64,000 bases of DNA from Actinoplanes sp. M2I2. Its GTDB lineage: Bacteria; Actinomycetota; Actinomycetes; Mycobacteriales; Micromonosporaceae. The notes beneath the pieces were generated by a model, which saw only the letters and a program-made list of their open reading frames with translations, did no database searches and was not told the origin of the DNA. Below, one piece after another: positions 51,464 to 61,132 of the stretch. The stretch covers positions 158,656 to 222,655 of the forward strand of contig NZ_JALPVJ010000018.1 in NCBI RefSeq assembly GCF_023544445.1. Reading direction: 5' to 3'. The position numbers and the translations under genes were made by a program. Numbering within the stretch: position 1 is the first letter of the stretch; each line of letters begins with the position of its first letter.

Positions 51464-52603
51464 TCACATCCGACGCAGCGCCTCAAGCATCCGGGACGCC
51501 GTGACGTCCCATGTGTTCTTCTTCACCTGTCGGCGGCCGGCCGCCACCAGTGCCTCCCTCACCTCGGGAGAACGCAGGCTCAGAATGGCGTCGGCCCAGG
51601 CTTGCGGCTCGTCCGAGGGAACCAGGACGGCGGCATCCTCGGCGATCTCCCGGAACACCGGGATGTCGCCGGCCACCACCGGCAGCCCGGCGGCCATCGC
51701 CTCGAGCAGCGGCAGACCCAGACCTTCGATGAGCGACGGGTAGACGAACGCGGCGGCGCCCGCGTAGAGGCTGTGCAGCTCCGGCTCGCTGACCCGCGGC
51801 AGATGAACGATCCGGCCGGCCACGCCGAGTTCCCCGGCCAGCGCCGGCACCTCGTCGGGGAAGCGGTCGTCGACCGTCCCGACCAGCACCAGGTGGTAGT
51901 CCTCGGGCAGATGCGGCAGAACCCGTACCAGAGCGGCCACGTTCTTGTGGGGACGCCGGGCGCCGACCTGCAGCAGATAGGTCGCCGGCAGCCGCTGCCC
52001 GCCGATCTGCCCCACCGGCTCGGCGCCGTGGGCGAAAGTGTCGTCCACCCCGCCGGGGACGACCTGCCAGTCGGGCACCGGCACCCGATAGAACCGCTCG
52101 ATGTCGCGGGCCGAGGCGGCGCTCCGGGTGAAGACCCGGTTGCCCCGCACCATCAGCGCGGTGTGCAGCATGTACAGCAACCGAGTACGCCGGTCGGGGG
52201 CGAATCGCGCGTCGGTCTCCATGATGCAGTCGTGCACGAACGTGCACCGCCGGCCGCCGCCGATCACCGGGCCGCCCAGGCTGTAGAGCGACAGCGTCAC
52301 CGTCGCGCCCGCCCGCCGCAGGACCCCCGGCCAGCGCGCCCACTGCATTGACGAGGTCAGTGGCAGGTCGAACAGGGCCCGTCGGTACCCCAGCCCTTCG
52401 ATGAGGCCGTCGATGTCGAAACGCTGTGAGGTCTGCCCCGGCCGGACGAAAACGGTGACGTCGAACTCGGTGGTGCCGGCGAGCCGGCGGAGCACCATCT
52501 CGGCCAGGCGCCCGATGCCGTGATACTCGTCGGAAAGGACGCGCCCGTCCACGGCCAGGTGTTCCCGTCGACGCTGCGGGGGCGATGAAGGGGATGGGGT
52601 CAT
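51464..52603 (-). CDS. Family 4 glycosyltransferase (mannosyltransferase B-like)
   Basis: 379 residues. LAVDGRVLSDEYHGIGRLAE is the glycine-loop opening of MtfB/WbdA-type mannosyltransferases, LLQVGARRPHKNVAALVRVL marks the donor domain, and PSLIEGLGLPLLEAMAAG is the E-x7-E motif. Retaining enzyme. It stands opposite the flippase gene (296 bp divergent spacer) and upstream of the heptose genes. Donor may be GDP-mannose or GDP-heptose, which share stereochemistry around C1-C5; not decided by sequence. Confidence 0.88.
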   Translation of the reverse strand: MTPSPSSPPQRRREHLAVDGRVLSDEYHGIGRLAEMVLRRLAGTTEFDVTVFVRPGQTSQRFDIDGLIEGLGYRRALFDLPLTSSMQWARWPGVLRRAGATVTLSLYSLGGPVIGGGRRCTFVHDCIMETDARFAPDRRTRLLYMLHTALMVRGNRVFTRSAASARDIERFYRVPVPDWQVVPGGVDDTFAHGAEPVGQIGGQRLPATYLLQVGARRPHKNVAALVRVLPHLPEDYHLVLVGTVDDRFPDEVPALAGELGVAGRIVHLPRVSEPELHSLYAGAAAFVYPSLIEGLGLPLLEAMAAGLPVVAGDIPVFREIAEDAAVLVPSDEPQAWADAILSLRSPEVREALVAAGRRQVKKNTWDVTASRMLEALRRM

Positions 52604-52899
52604 GTCCGGTCAGCTCCTCGAGCGGTAACCTGGATCCCGCGACTGCGGAATGGATCGTCCCGCCTTCCTACCAGAGTGTCCCGGCGGGGATTCCCGGTCG
52701 CACACGCGACTGTCTCCGGTGAAACCAGCGTTTTACCCAGTGTTTTCTCGCCTGGTGCCCCGATGCGGGTCAGGGCCGGAGCTAGGCGTTCGCGCCCCGG
52801 TTTCCGTACCCGACCCCTCGGCCCGGCGTCACCGGACCACGGAGGTTGCGGACCCATGACCACCGACTCCCGGCATCCGCGGCATGCGGACGCCGCGAC
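52604..52899. promoter_or_regulatory. 296-bp divergent promoter region of the GT4 and flippase genes
   Basis: No ORF with support. Contains an AT-rich patch near 52728-52748 (GTTTTACCCAGTGTTTTC) as the only promoter-like sequence. No clear operator seen. Confidence 0.45.
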
Positions 52900-54381
52900 A
52901 TGATGAATCTCACCGGCCGGCGCAGCGCCGCCGGGGGCGGCGTCGTCCTGATCGTCCGATTCGGGCTCGGCGCGGTTCTCAACTACGGCTTCGGCGTGGC
53001 CCTGGCCTGGCTGCTCACCCCGGCCGAGTTCGGCGCGGTCAGCGTGCTGCAGAACGTGCAGTTCCTGTGCGCCATGATCCTGGCCGCCGGCTTCCCGTGG
53101 GCGCTGGCCGCGACGATCGCCCGGGACCCCGGACCGGGCGTGGTGGCCGCGACGTACCGCGCGGCGTTCCTCGGCAACCTGGCCGTCGGTCTCGTCCTGG
53201 CCGCCGCCTTCGTCACCGCCCAGGCCACCCGGACGGTGATCCCGGGAGCGTCGGCGGTGACCGTCGCGTGCGTCACCGTCATGATCGTGACGTTGTCGAT
53301 GACCACTGCCTTCGGCGGCGGCCTGCAGGGTGAGCGGCGCTTCGACGGGTACGGCGTCATGCAGATCTCCGAGATCGCCATCAAGGTGGTCGTCGCGGTG
53401 GCGTTCGTGGGGCTGCTGCACCAGGGCGTCGGCGGCGTGGCGACGAGCTTTCTGATCGGCGCGATCCTGTCGGCCGCGATCGGCTGGCGAGCGCTGCGCG
53501 ACCGCCTTCCCGGCCGCGGCCCGGTGGCCTGGCGGGCCACCAGCGGTCGTGCGGTCTCGATGGGGGCGGCGAGTTCGGCCTTCGGCGTCATGCTGGCCGT
53601 CGACGTCATCGCGCTCAGCGTGGTCGGTCAGGGCCACGGGGTCACCGCGGCTGATGTCGCCCTCTACCAGGCGGCCATGGTGCTGGCCCGGGCGCCGTAC
53701 TTCGTCGGTGACGCCTTGAGCAACGCCATCTTCCCGTTCGTCGCCAAGGCCGGCTCCCCCGGCGAGGTCGACGGGTGGTTCCGAGCGGCGTTCCGGTGGG
53801 TGCCGCTGATGCTGGTGCCGCTGCAACTGGTGCTGGTCATCGCGCCCGGCCCGGTGCTGCGGTTGCTGTTTCCCGGCCACTACGCCCAGGCCGCCGGCGT
53901 GCTGCGCGTCCTGACCGTCGGCACGCTCGGCTTGATCGCCATGGACATGCTGCTCAAGACCCTCAACGCCCGGGAGGTGGCGGCCGTGGCCCGGTGGGTC
54001 CCGGCGACCCTGGTCGTCGAGACCGTCGCCCTGGTCGTCCTGATCCCCCGGTGGGGGATCACCGGCGCGGCGGCCGCCTTCTCGGTGGCGACGTGGGCCG
54101 GCGCCGTCGCCCTCGGCGGTGTGTACGCCCGTCGCTTCCATCCACAATGGGCCGACGCCCGGACCGCGGCGCGCTACCTGCTGGCCCTCCTTCCGCTCGT
54201 GGCGTTGCTGGCCGTCGCCGAGCGGGCACCGACCCTGCCGGCGGTGCTCGCGATCGCGGCCGGTCTCGGCCTGTACGCGGTGGCCGTGCTCCGGCTCCGG
54301 CTGCTGCGTGACCAGGACGTCGAACGGGCGCTGACGCTGGTGCGACGATGGCAGCCACGACGACGGGTGGTGCCGTCATGA
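52900..54381 (+). CDS. Wzx-like polysaccharide flippase (MOP superfamily)
   Basis: 493 residues, 12-14 helices beginning GGGVVLIVRFGLGAVLNYGFGV and LLTPAEFGAVSVLQNVQFL, as in RfbX/Wzx and MATE-related exporters. Flips undecaprenyl-linked oligosaccharide across the membrane. ATG at 52900 (a second ATG at 52903). The stop overlaps the start of the GT-C gene (ATGA), so flipping and external transfer proteins are co-made. No Wzy polymerase or Wzz chain-length regulator was recognised nearby. Confidence 0.85.
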   Translation: MMNLTGRRSAAGGGVVLIVRFGLGAVLNYGFGVALAWLLTPAEFGAVSVLQNVQFLCAMILAAGFPWALAATIARDPGPGVVAATYRAAFLGNLAVGLVLAAAFVTAQATRTVIPGASAVTVACVTVMIVTLSMTTAFGGGLQGERRFDGYGVMQISEIAIKVVVAVAFVGLLHQGVGGVATSFLIGAILSAAIGWRALRDRLPGRGPVAWRATSGRAVSMGAASSAFGVMLAVDVIALSVVGQGHGVTAADVALYQAAMVLARAPYFVGDALSNAIFPFVAKAGSPGEVDGWFRAAFRWVPLMLVPLQLVLVIAPGPVLRLLFPGHYAQAAGVLRVLTVGTLGLIAMDMLLKTLNAREVAAVARWVPATLVVETVALVVLIPRWGITGAAAAFSVATWAGAVALGGVYARRFHPQWADARTAARYLLALLPLVALLAVAERAPTLPAVLAIAAGLGLYAVAVLRLRLLRDQDVERALTLVRRWQPRRRVVPS

Positions 54382-57254
54382 GCCGCCGCCTGCCGGTGCC
54401 GGGCCGGCTCCTCGCCCTGATGCTGACGTGCGCCGGGATCGCGGCCGTCTTCCTCCTGTGGAATCTGCACCGCAGCCCCGACACGCAATACGACGAGGTC
54501 GTCTACAGCCGGGCCGACCAGGCCGTGGCCGAGAACTGGTCACTCACCTGGACCAACCGGCCGTTGTTCGTGCACACCCCGCTCTCCTTCCTGGCCCAGG
54601 CGGGCTGGCTGCGGATCCTCGGCACCTACCGGGACCCGCTGATCGACGTCATCGCCGACACCCGGCTGCTCGCCGCGTTCCTCAGCGTCGCCAACGTCGT
54701 GCTGATCGCAATGCTCACCTACCGGCTGGCCGACCGGGCCCGCCCCCGGGCCCGGCTGGTGCTGACCGTGGTGACGGCGGCACTCGCCTCGCTCGACCCG
54801 GTACTGCTCCGGTTCGGCCGGATGGCCATGATCGAGCCGTTCGCGCTGTTCGCCTGTCTGGTGACGCTGCATCTGGCGATGGCTTTGCAGGCCCGGCGCT
54901 CCCGGTGGTTCGTCGCGGTGGTCGGGCTGGCCGGCGGACTGACTCTGCTCACCAACGAGGTGGGCATCTTCATGCTTCTCACTCCCCTGGTCCACGCGCT
55001 GCTCGCTCGCGATCGCCGGTTCATCGGCCGATGCCTCGCCGCCCTCGCGGCCGCCCTCGCGCTCTGGTGCGTCTTCGTGGTCTGGGCGGTCCAGCTGGGG
55101 CTGTTCGCGAGCTTCGTCGAGATCAAGTCGGTCACCCTGCAACGGCTGCTCGGCACCGTGCAGATCACCGGCTGGAACCGCCCAGGAGTCTCCTTCGTCA
55201 GCGGCCTGTCCGAGCAGGTGAATCAGTACGCGGCGGCCTACCTGATCCTGGCGCTCGGGGCGGTGGCCGCCGTGTGGCTCATGCTGCGGCGCGGCGGCGA
55301 CTCCGCCCGGTGGCTGCTCGCCTGGCTGATCACCAGCTACGCCTTCGGCGCGTACACCGTCCTGCTGGGCACGCTCAACGAGCAGTTCTTCGTCTACGTC
55401 GTGCCCGCCTCGCTCGTCGGCACGGTGCTCGTGGCCGACGCGGTGCTCGGTGCCCGGCGCTGGTCGGCTTCCGTCGCCTGGGTGCTGCTGGGCGCGGTGC
55501 TGATTCTGGGCACGAGCAGCTGGGGGCGTTTCTACACCACCCGCAACGACGGCCTGGCCCGGTTGACCGCCTATGTCGGGGCCAACCTCCCGGCCTGCGC
55601 CGCGCTGAACGCCACGGGTGACGCCGAGCGGTTCGAGCAGCTGTTCCCGAACCGGCCGATCACCGACTACGCCACCGGTCCGGGCGCCCTCAGCCACGGC
55701 GTCACCCTGTTCGTGCTGAGCGACAAGGACGCCGGCATGCGGTTCGGCAATTCGAGTCCCCAGCTGGCGGGCTGGGTCCGCGGGCACGGGACGCGGCTCG
55801 CGGCGTATCCGAGCGCCACCTATCGGGGCCTGGAACTGTGGCGGGTGGGCCTCGGGACGTACGACCGCGGCGGGGTGGAACGTCTGCCCGGTGGCGATTT
55901 CGTCGTCACCGAGGGCTCCCGATGCGGCGGGCATGCGGTGGTCGACGGGTCCGACGGCGCCTTCGCCACGGGCTGGCGCGCGCTGGGCGGCAAGACGGTC
56001 GCCGGAGCGCCGTTGACCGGCAGCTGGAGCGCGGGTGACGGCTACCAGGTCTTCGCCGGCGCCGTGCTGGCCGGCGCCACCGACGCGGCGGGGTCACCAC
56101 GGATGCTCGCCGAGCCTCTGGTCGCCGACCTGGCCCGGGTGGATCCGGGCGGCTACCGGCGATCCGGGCTGCCACCGCTCGACCGGGCCGGCGCCCCGCG
56201 GGCGCCGATCACCGGGGCGATCGCGGCGGCGTACCGCGGCGGAGCCGGAGCCTTGCTGGGCGAGCCGCTCGGCCGGGCCACCGTGATGCCCGACGGTCAG
56301 GTCCGGCAGGCGTTCGCCGGCGGTGTCCTGGAACACGGGAGCGGCTCCAGCCGAGTGCGGCTGGCGCCGATCGGCGGTGCGCTGCTCGATGCCGGCCTGG
56401 TCACCCCGCCCGCGGACGCCCGGCAGCCGGACCGGCCTCCGCCCCTGCCCACCGAGACCGAACCGGCCCAGCCGACGACCGTCCAGCCATTCTTCTGGAC
56501 CCTCCTCGGCGTGCTCGCCGGCTATCTCCTTGTCGCGGTGCTCCTGGTACGCCGGCGGCGGTCAGAGCCGTTGCCGCCGGCCCCGTCGCCGACGCCGGGG
56601 ACGACCCGCTCGCCCGCGCTCGGCGAGCTGGTTCCGGTGTCCCGGCGGGCCACCCTCGTCCGGGCCGGCGCGCTCACCGCGCTCCTCGCGGCCGCGCTGG
56701 TCGTGCGGGCCGGCGGTTTCCTGCACGAGGAACCGTCCACGGTGCCGGCGCTCCCGCAGGCGGCCGCGATCGCCCCGGGAGTCGTGCGCACCGGTCAGCC
56801 CGCCGAGGCCGACCTGGTACGGCTGCACGACGACTACGGCGTCCGGGGCATCATCGCCATCGACGGCCGGGACGATTCGACGCTCTCGGACGACGAGGAG
56901 GAGGCGGCGGCCGAAAGCGTGGGCATCCAGTTCCTCTCCCTCACGTCACCCGAGGGCGCCGCCCTGTCCGCCGGGCAGGTGTCGGCGGTCGCCTCACTGC
57001 TGCACCGGACCCGGTCGACCGGCCCACCGTCGCCCAACCTGGTGCTGCTGCACGACCGCACCGGGGACGGCCCGGTGGTGCTGCTGGGCGCCGCGGTGCG
57101 GATCCTCGGCCGGGAGGACGCCGGCGAGGTGCTCGCCTCGACGCCGGAGCTGACCGCGGCCGAGCGAAGGTCGCTGGCCGATCTCGCGGCGGCCGTCAAG
57201 GGAAACGGGGGCGCGAACAACCCGTACGCGGCGTTGCGCGTTGCGGATCGGTGA
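54378..57254 (+). CDS. GT-C glycosyltransferase fused to an LGFP-like region and a dead phosphatase-like domain
   Basis: 958 residues. Residues 1-390: about ten helices of a PMT/ArnT-like transferase with catalytic Asp39-Glu40 in TQYDEVVYS after helix 1. Residues about 395-670: external soluble region in which VDGSDGAFATGWRALGGKTV, GDGYQVFAGAVLAGA and GQVRQAFAGGVLEHG recur, reminiscent of LGFP wall-binding repeats. Two further helices (near 695 and 775) precede a C-terminal dual-specificity-phosphatase-like domain: VVRTGQPAEADLVRLHDDYG, with LLHDRTGDGP where HC-x5-R belongs. The nucleophilic Cys is Asp893 and the Arg is missing, so it should be inactive. Uses polyprenyl-phosphate sugars outside the membrane. 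ATGA overlap with the flippase. Confidence 0.85.
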   Translation: MSRRLPVPGRLLALMLTCAGIAAVFLLWNLHRSPDTQYDEVVYSRADQAVAENWSLTWTNRPLFVHTPLSFLAQAGWLRILGTYRDPLIDVIADTRLLAAFLSVANVVLIAMLTYRLADRARPRARLVLTVVTAALASLDPVLLRFGRMAMIEPFALFACLVTLHLAMALQARRSRWFVAVVGLAGGLTLLTNEVGIFMLLTPLVHALLARDRRFIGRCLAALAAALALWCVFVVWAVQLGLFASFVEIKSVTLQRLLGTVQITGWNRPGVSFVSGLSEQVNQYAAAYLILALGAVAAVWLMLRRGGDSARWLLAWLITSYAFGAYTVLLGTLNEQFFVYVVPASLVGTVLVADAVLGARRWSASVAWVLLGAVLILGTSSWGRFYTTRNDGLARLTAYVGANLPACAALNATGDAERFEQLFPNRPITDYATGPGALSHGVTLFVLSDKDAGMRFGNSSPQLAGWVRGHGTRLAAYPSATYRGLELWRVGLGTYDRGGVERLPGGDFVVTEGSRCGGHAVVDGSDGAFATGWRALGGKTVAGAPLTGSWSAGDGYQVFAGAVLAGATDAAGSPRMLAEPLVADLARVDPGGYRRSGLPPLDRAGAPRAPITGAIAAAYRGGAGALLGEPLGRATVMPDGQVRQAFAGGVLEHGSGSSRVRLAPIGGALLDAGLVTPPADARQPDRPPPLPTETEPAQPTTVQPFFWTLLGVLAGYLLVAVLLVRRRRSEPLPPAPSPTPGTTRSPALGELVPVSRRATLVRAGALTALLAAALVVRAGGFLHEEPSTVPALPQAAAIAPGVVRTGQPAEADLVRLHDDYGVRGIIAIDGRDDSTLSDDEEEAAAESVGIQFLSLTSPEGAALSAGQVSAVASLLHRTRSTGPPSPNLVLLHDRTGDGPVVLLGAAVRILGREDAGEVLASTPELTAAERRSLADLAAAVKGNGGANNPYAALRVADR

Positions 57255-58501
57255 CGTCATCCATGATCAGTGCTCGTACGGCCGTCGTGCTCACTTTGCT
57301 GCTGATGGCCACGGCCGCCTGCGGGACACGTCCGAAGCAGACCGGACCGCCCCCGGGCGGCCTGATCTTCGGCACCCTTGGTTCGCACGCGCCGGCCGCC
57401 GCGGCCGAGAACGCGGCGGGTATCCGCGGCGCCACCCTCGAACTCGATTGGAGCGCGTACGAACCGGCCCGCGGCGTCTTCTCGGCGTCGTACGTCACGA
57501 CGATCAAGGAACGGATGCGCGCGTTCCGGGCGGCCGGGCAGCAGCTCACCCTCGCGCTCGGGGTGCACTACAGCCCCGACTGGGTCCGCGGGCTGCCCGA
57601 CGCCGTCGCGACGGATCAGCACGGCGCCCGGCTGGCCGGCATCGACATGGTCTTCAGTCAGCCGGTCCGCGAGGCCGTGGCCGAGTACTTCACCCGGATC
57701 GACGCCGATCTCGGCGTCCGCAACTTCGCCTACATCCGGCTCACGTCGGGCGGCAACGCCGAGATGCTCTACAACACCGCGGGCTCCTATGCGGCATTCA
57801 GCCCGGCCGCCCAGAACGGCCCCGGGATGGCGACCGGCATGAAGCGCAATCCCCTGCCGGGCTGGCGGCCGGGCCGGCCGGGCGTACCCCCGGCACAGGT
57901 AGGAGCCTGGGCCGACTGGTACATCGGCGCGCTCGTCGACGTCACGCGGTGGCAGATCGCCCGGTTCGAGGCGATGGGCTTCACCGGTGTCTATCAGGCC
58001 GTCACTCCCGGATCGGGGGTCCGCCCGGAGGCCTACGACCAGGCTGTACGGTCGTTCCTGCCGGACGGCCTGCTCGGCATCGGCGGCGCCTGGCACCGCT
58101 ACTACGCCGCGCTGGCCGGCACGCCGCGCCTCATGGTCTACGTCTCGTCGGTCGCCGACCGCTCCGGCCGCGACGACGTGTGCCAGGCCGCGGACCGCGG
58201 GATCGCGGTTACCGACACCCGGGCCGCCGGGTGGTCGGCCACACGCTGGCAGAGCCGCCTGGCCGACGAGTACGGCTTCCGCAAGGGCGGCGAGAATCCC
58301 GGATACGGCGACGGCGCCGCAAAGGGCACCTACTACGCCGACACGTCCGACCGGGGCATGCTGGCGACCGCCCTGCGCCAGGCCGTCCGCTGCGAGTTCG
58401 ATGTGTTCAACTTCGCCCACGACGAACAGCTCTGGCAGGGGCCGCTGAGCCTGTCCGCGTACGCCGATCTGGTCCGGGCCGCCACCGGCGGTCGCTCCTG
58501 A
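57251..58501 (+). CDS. Lipoprotein with glycoside-hydrolase-like TIM barrel
   Basis: 416 residues. Lipid-anchor signal MISARTAVVLTLLLMATAAC with lipobox ATAAC, then GATLELDWSAYEPARGVFSA and LTLALGVHYSPDWVRGLPD, which resemble the early strands of GH42/GH-A beta-galactosidase-type barrels (YEP-x-x-G-x-F/Y is typical). Catalytic Glu residues are not certain; RLTSGGNAEMLY contains a candidate acid. Probably trims or senses an external glycan. The GTG at 57251 overlaps the GT-C stop; an ATG at 57263 is the alternative. Last gene of the flippase operon. Confidence 0.7.
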   Translation: MTSSMISARTAVVLTLLLMATAACGTRPKQTGPPPGGLIFGTLGSHAPAAAAENAAGIRGATLELDWSAYEPARGVFSASYVTTIKERMRAFRAAGQQLTLALGVHYSPDWVRGLPDAVATDQHGARLAGIDMVFSQPVREAVAEYFTRIDADLGVRNFAYIRLTSGGNAEMLYNTAGSYAAFSPAAQNGPGMATGMKRNPLPGWRPGRPGVPPAQVGAWADWYIGALVDVTRWQIARFEAMGFTGVYQAVTPGSGVRPEAYDQAVRSFLPDGLLGIGGAWHRYYAALAGTPRLMVYVSSVADRSGRDDVCQAADRGIAVTDTRAAGWSATRWQSRLADEYGFRKGGENPGYGDGAAKGTYYADTSDRGMLATALRQAVRCEFDVFNFAHDEQLWQGPLSLSAYADLVRAATGGRS

Positions 58502-58510
58502 GGGTTTCGG

Positions 58511-60088
58511 TCAGCGCCGGGTGCAGACCGGCACCGAGCGGGCGATGTTGTTGGTCGCGTAGGCCACCGAGATCGTGAAGCAGTAGTTCAGCTGCTCGTT
58601 GAGGCCGTAGACGACATAGTCGGCGCTGCCGGCCGGCAGTTGCTGGAACGGCTTCTGCGCCTGACCGGCCCGGCTGCCCGAGACCAGGACGGGCCCCTCG
58701 GAGTCCCTGGGGTAGGTCCACTGCAGGGTGACGCTGTCGCGGTTGTCGCGCAGCTTCACGGCGGTGGGAGCGCCCGGGTCGGCCGTCGGCGGGCGCGTCG
58801 TCGGGGTGACCGGGGCGGCCGGCGACGAGGCCGCGGGGGCCGAGGCGACGGGCGCGGGGGCGGCGGCCGGGTTCTCGTCGCCGCTGGCGTCGGGCAGGGT
58901 CAGGGCGACCACGGCCACGGCGGCGGCCACCCCGGCCACCAGGACGGCGGCCAGCAGGAAGGGCTGGCGGCGGCGCCCGGTGACGACCGGGGCGGGCTCG
59001 GTGAGCACGGGGAGGCGCCGCTCGGTGTTGGGCGGCAGCGTGTAGGTGCTCGCGGGCGCGGAACCGACCGGCTGGGGGCGGCCGTCCGGGCCGTAGTCGG
59101 GGGCGCGCCGGCCCGGCAGCGGTGGCGGGGTGTCGGCGCGGGCGTGCCGGCCGGTCAGGTCGCCGGCCGACTGGTGCACGTCGGCCAGGTAGAGGGGCTG
59201 CTGATAGACCGTGCCGTTGGGGTCGGTCGGGCGGTTGTCGGGCGGCGGCCGGGACGGGTCGTCCGACGGGTCGGGGTCGGGCACCGTGGGGCGGCGCGGG
59301 AACGGCACCGTGCGGACCCCGGGAGCGCCCACCGTGGTCACGCCGGGACCGTCGGACTGCTCGACCCGGCTGCAGACGTGCTTGCCCGAGGCCTCGGCGG
59401 TGACCAGCGCGGTGACCTGGCGTACGAGCGGGTGATCGGCCGGCAGGTAGCGGGCGCACAGCTCCTGGGCCTTGGCCAGGTGCTCGCGGGACTCGGCGTC
59501 GCGGCCGCACTCGCGTTCCATCGCGCCCAGCCGGGCCAGCATCTTGATGCCGGCGGCGGAGGCCTCGCCGTGACGCCGGGTGTGCCGCCGCCACGCGTCC
59601 GCGAGCCGGGAGCGGGCCGCGGTGCAGTGCCCGGCCGCGTGCTCGGCGGTGGCCAGGTCGGCCTCGGCGGCGAGCACGCGCGGCGAGTCGGGGCCGTCGA
59701 TCTCGGTGAGGTGGCCGACCAGCCGGCCGTAGACCTCGGCCGCCTGCCCGTAGTGGCCGACCCGCTGCAGCACCGCCGCGTGGGTGGCGGCCGCGCCGAC
59801 CGTACGGTCGTGGTGCGGCCCGTGCAGGCGGTCCTCGGCGGCGTGGGCGTACTCGGCCCAGAAGCGGGCGCCCCGCGCGTCGCCCAGCGCGATCAGGATG
59901 CGGGCGTGCAGCGCGGCGGCCAGGGCCAGGTCGGGGGTGGCCCGGCGGGGGTCGGCCGCGTCGGCCTGATCGAGCACGCCGGCCAGCACGCGGCGCGCAC
60001 CAGCGAGATCGCCGGCAGACGTGAGAGTCTGGGCGCGCGCGGTGAGTTCGGCGAGCTGGGGAGGGGCCACGTGTCCCATAGTGCTCAT
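58511..60088 (-). CDS. TPR-type membrane protein with external fibronectin-like domain
   Basis: 525 residues from ATG 60088 (MSTMGHVAPPQ). Residues 5-215 are helical TPR-like repeats of 35-45 residues (ALHARILIALGDARGARFWA, VLQRVGHYGQAAEVYGRLVG). A Pro-rich linker (about 265-370), one membrane helix (PFLLAAVLVAGVAAAVAVVA) and an Ala/Pro linker follow, then a C-terminal beta domain with PTAVKLRDNRDSVTLQWTYP, typical of fibronectin type III. Cytosolic scaffold connected to an external adhesion module. Function unknown. Convergent with the glycan operon (9 bp). Confidence 0.75.
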   Translation of the reverse strand: MSTMGHVAPPQLAELTARAQTLTSAGDLAGARRVLAGVLDQADAADPRRATPDLALAAALHARILIALGDARGARFWAEYAHAAEDRLHGPHHDRTVGAAATHAAVLQRVGHYGQAAEVYGRLVGHLTEIDGPDSPRVLAAEADLATAEHAAGHCTAARSRLADAWRRHTRRHGEASAAGIKMLARLGAMERECGRDAESREHLAKAQELCARYLPADHPLVRQVTALVTAEASGKHVCSRVEQSDGPGVTTVGAPGVRTVPFPRRPTVPDPDPSDDPSRPPPDNRPTDPNGTVYQQPLYLADVHQSAGDLTGRHARADTPPPLPGRRAPDYGPDGRPQPVGSAPASTYTLPPNTERRLPVLTEPAPVVTGRRRQPFLLAAVLVAGVAAAVAVVALTLPDASGDENPAAAPAPVASAPAASSPAAPVTPTTRPPTADPGAPTAVKLRDNRDSVTLQWTYPRDSEGPVLVSGSRAGQAQKPFQQLPAGSADYVVYGLNEQLNYCFTISVAYATNNIARSVPVCTRR

Positions 60089-60155
60089 GTGACCACTGTA
60101 GGTACAAGTGCAATGTTGCGAAGACCTCGCTAACCGGACACTGGAGAGCCCGTAC

Positions 60156-61058
60156 ATGTCCCCTTCGGCCATCACCACCGTCAAGCGTGAGCTCCTGGTC
60201 CGCTACCTCGAGGCCTGGGCGCCCGCGGCGCTGCATCGCGCCCGGCGGGTGATCTATGCGCACGGCTACGCCGACCGGGTGGACGGGGCGGCGGCCGAGG
60301 CGGCCATGCGGGTGCTGGCCGAGCAGGCCGATCTCGTACGGGGTCGCGAGCTCGCCATGGTGGCGGCCGGGCGCGATCTGAGCACACTCGACGCGCGGCT
60401 CAAGGCGATCCAGGCCGGGTCGGGCGCGGGCACCGGACTGGCCGTGCACACGATCTCCGGCGGGACGGACGGGCTGCTGCCGGTCGGCCTCAAAGCGGTC
60501 GGCGCTCAGCGCGTACCGCTGCTCGGGTTTCTGGACGCCACCGGCGAGGCCGAACCGCCGGCTACGGCCACAGTGGCCGCCCTGACCGCGGGCAAGCCGG
60601 CCGAGGTGATCCTGGTGCTGCCGCCGGGCGTACCGGTCGAGCCCTACCGGGCCGGCTGGCCGCTGTTCACGCAGGTCGAGCTGGCCGACTCGGAGGAGCC
60701 GGGCGAGCTGCTGGTCTTCGGCGCGACGGCCGGCAAGAGCATCGAGGGCTTCAAGGAGGCCCTGTGGTCGGTCGACGAGTTCGCGGGGGTGCGCTACCGC
60801 GACCCCGGCGACCCGGACCGGCACCTCATCGACATCTCGCTGACTCCGCACCCCGGACCGCTGCGGCGCGAGCTGCTGGCCCATCTGGAACGGGTCGGCG
60901 AGGCCACGGTGACCGAGTTGCGCACGTTCGCGCTGACCGAGACGGTCTATCGGGCGGCGGATGCCACCCGGGTGCTGCACACGCTGGTCGATGCGGGAAC
61001 GGTCACCCGCCGGCCGTCACACGGCCGGCTCGGCGGGGACGTCGTCATCTCCGCTTAG
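60156..61058 (+). CDS. Three-Cys-motif-partner (TcmP)-like protein
   Basis: 300 residues. Begins with VKRELLVRYLEAWAPAALHR and ARRVIYAHGYADRVDG, which resembles the TcmP opening K-x-x-L-x-x-Y-L-x-A-W with a following strand for a Rossmann-like fold. The central part (VILVLPPGVPVEPYRAGWPL) and FKEALWSVDEFAGVRYRDP are conserved-looking in actinomycetes. The C-terminus (LRRELLAHLERVGEATVTEL) is a probable winged helix. Function unknown; the normal TcmP partner with three cysteines is not visible nearby. GGAG precedes the ATG at 60156. Divergent from the TPR gene. Confidence 0.55.
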   Translation: MSPSAITTVKRELLVRYLEAWAPAALHRARRVIYAHGYADRVDGAAAEAAMRVLAEQADLVRGRELAMVAAGRDLSTLDARLKAIQAGSGAGTGLAVHTISGGTDGLLPVGLKAVGAQRVPLLGFLDATGEAEPPATATVAALTAGKPAEVILVLPPGVPVEPYRAGWPLFTQVELADSEEPGELLVFGATAGKSIEGFKEALWSVDEFAGVRYRDPGDPDRHLIDISLTPHPGPLRRELLAHLERVGEATVTELRTFALTETVYRAADATRVLHTLVDAGTVTRRPSHGRLGGDVVISA

Positions 61059-61104
61059 CCGTCGTCCCCGCTTAGCCGTCGTCCCCGCTTAGTCGTCATC
61101 TTCG
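61054..61104. repeat. 17-bp tandem repeat, three units, over a stop codon
   Basis: CTTAGCCGTCGTCCCCG at 61054-61070 and 61071-61087 (identical), then CTTAGTCGTCATCTTCG at 61088-61104 (three changes). The first unit includes the TAG stop of the TcmP-like gene, so each added unit repeats a stop. Probably slippage-generated. Confidence 0.85.
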
Positions 61105-61132
61105 CTCGGGAGCGGATGGTGCCCCGCTCCCA

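Noticed and set aside
61054..61104. Tandem 17-bp units as a CRISPR array
   Set aside because: Units are directly adjacent with no spacers and no cas gene is present.
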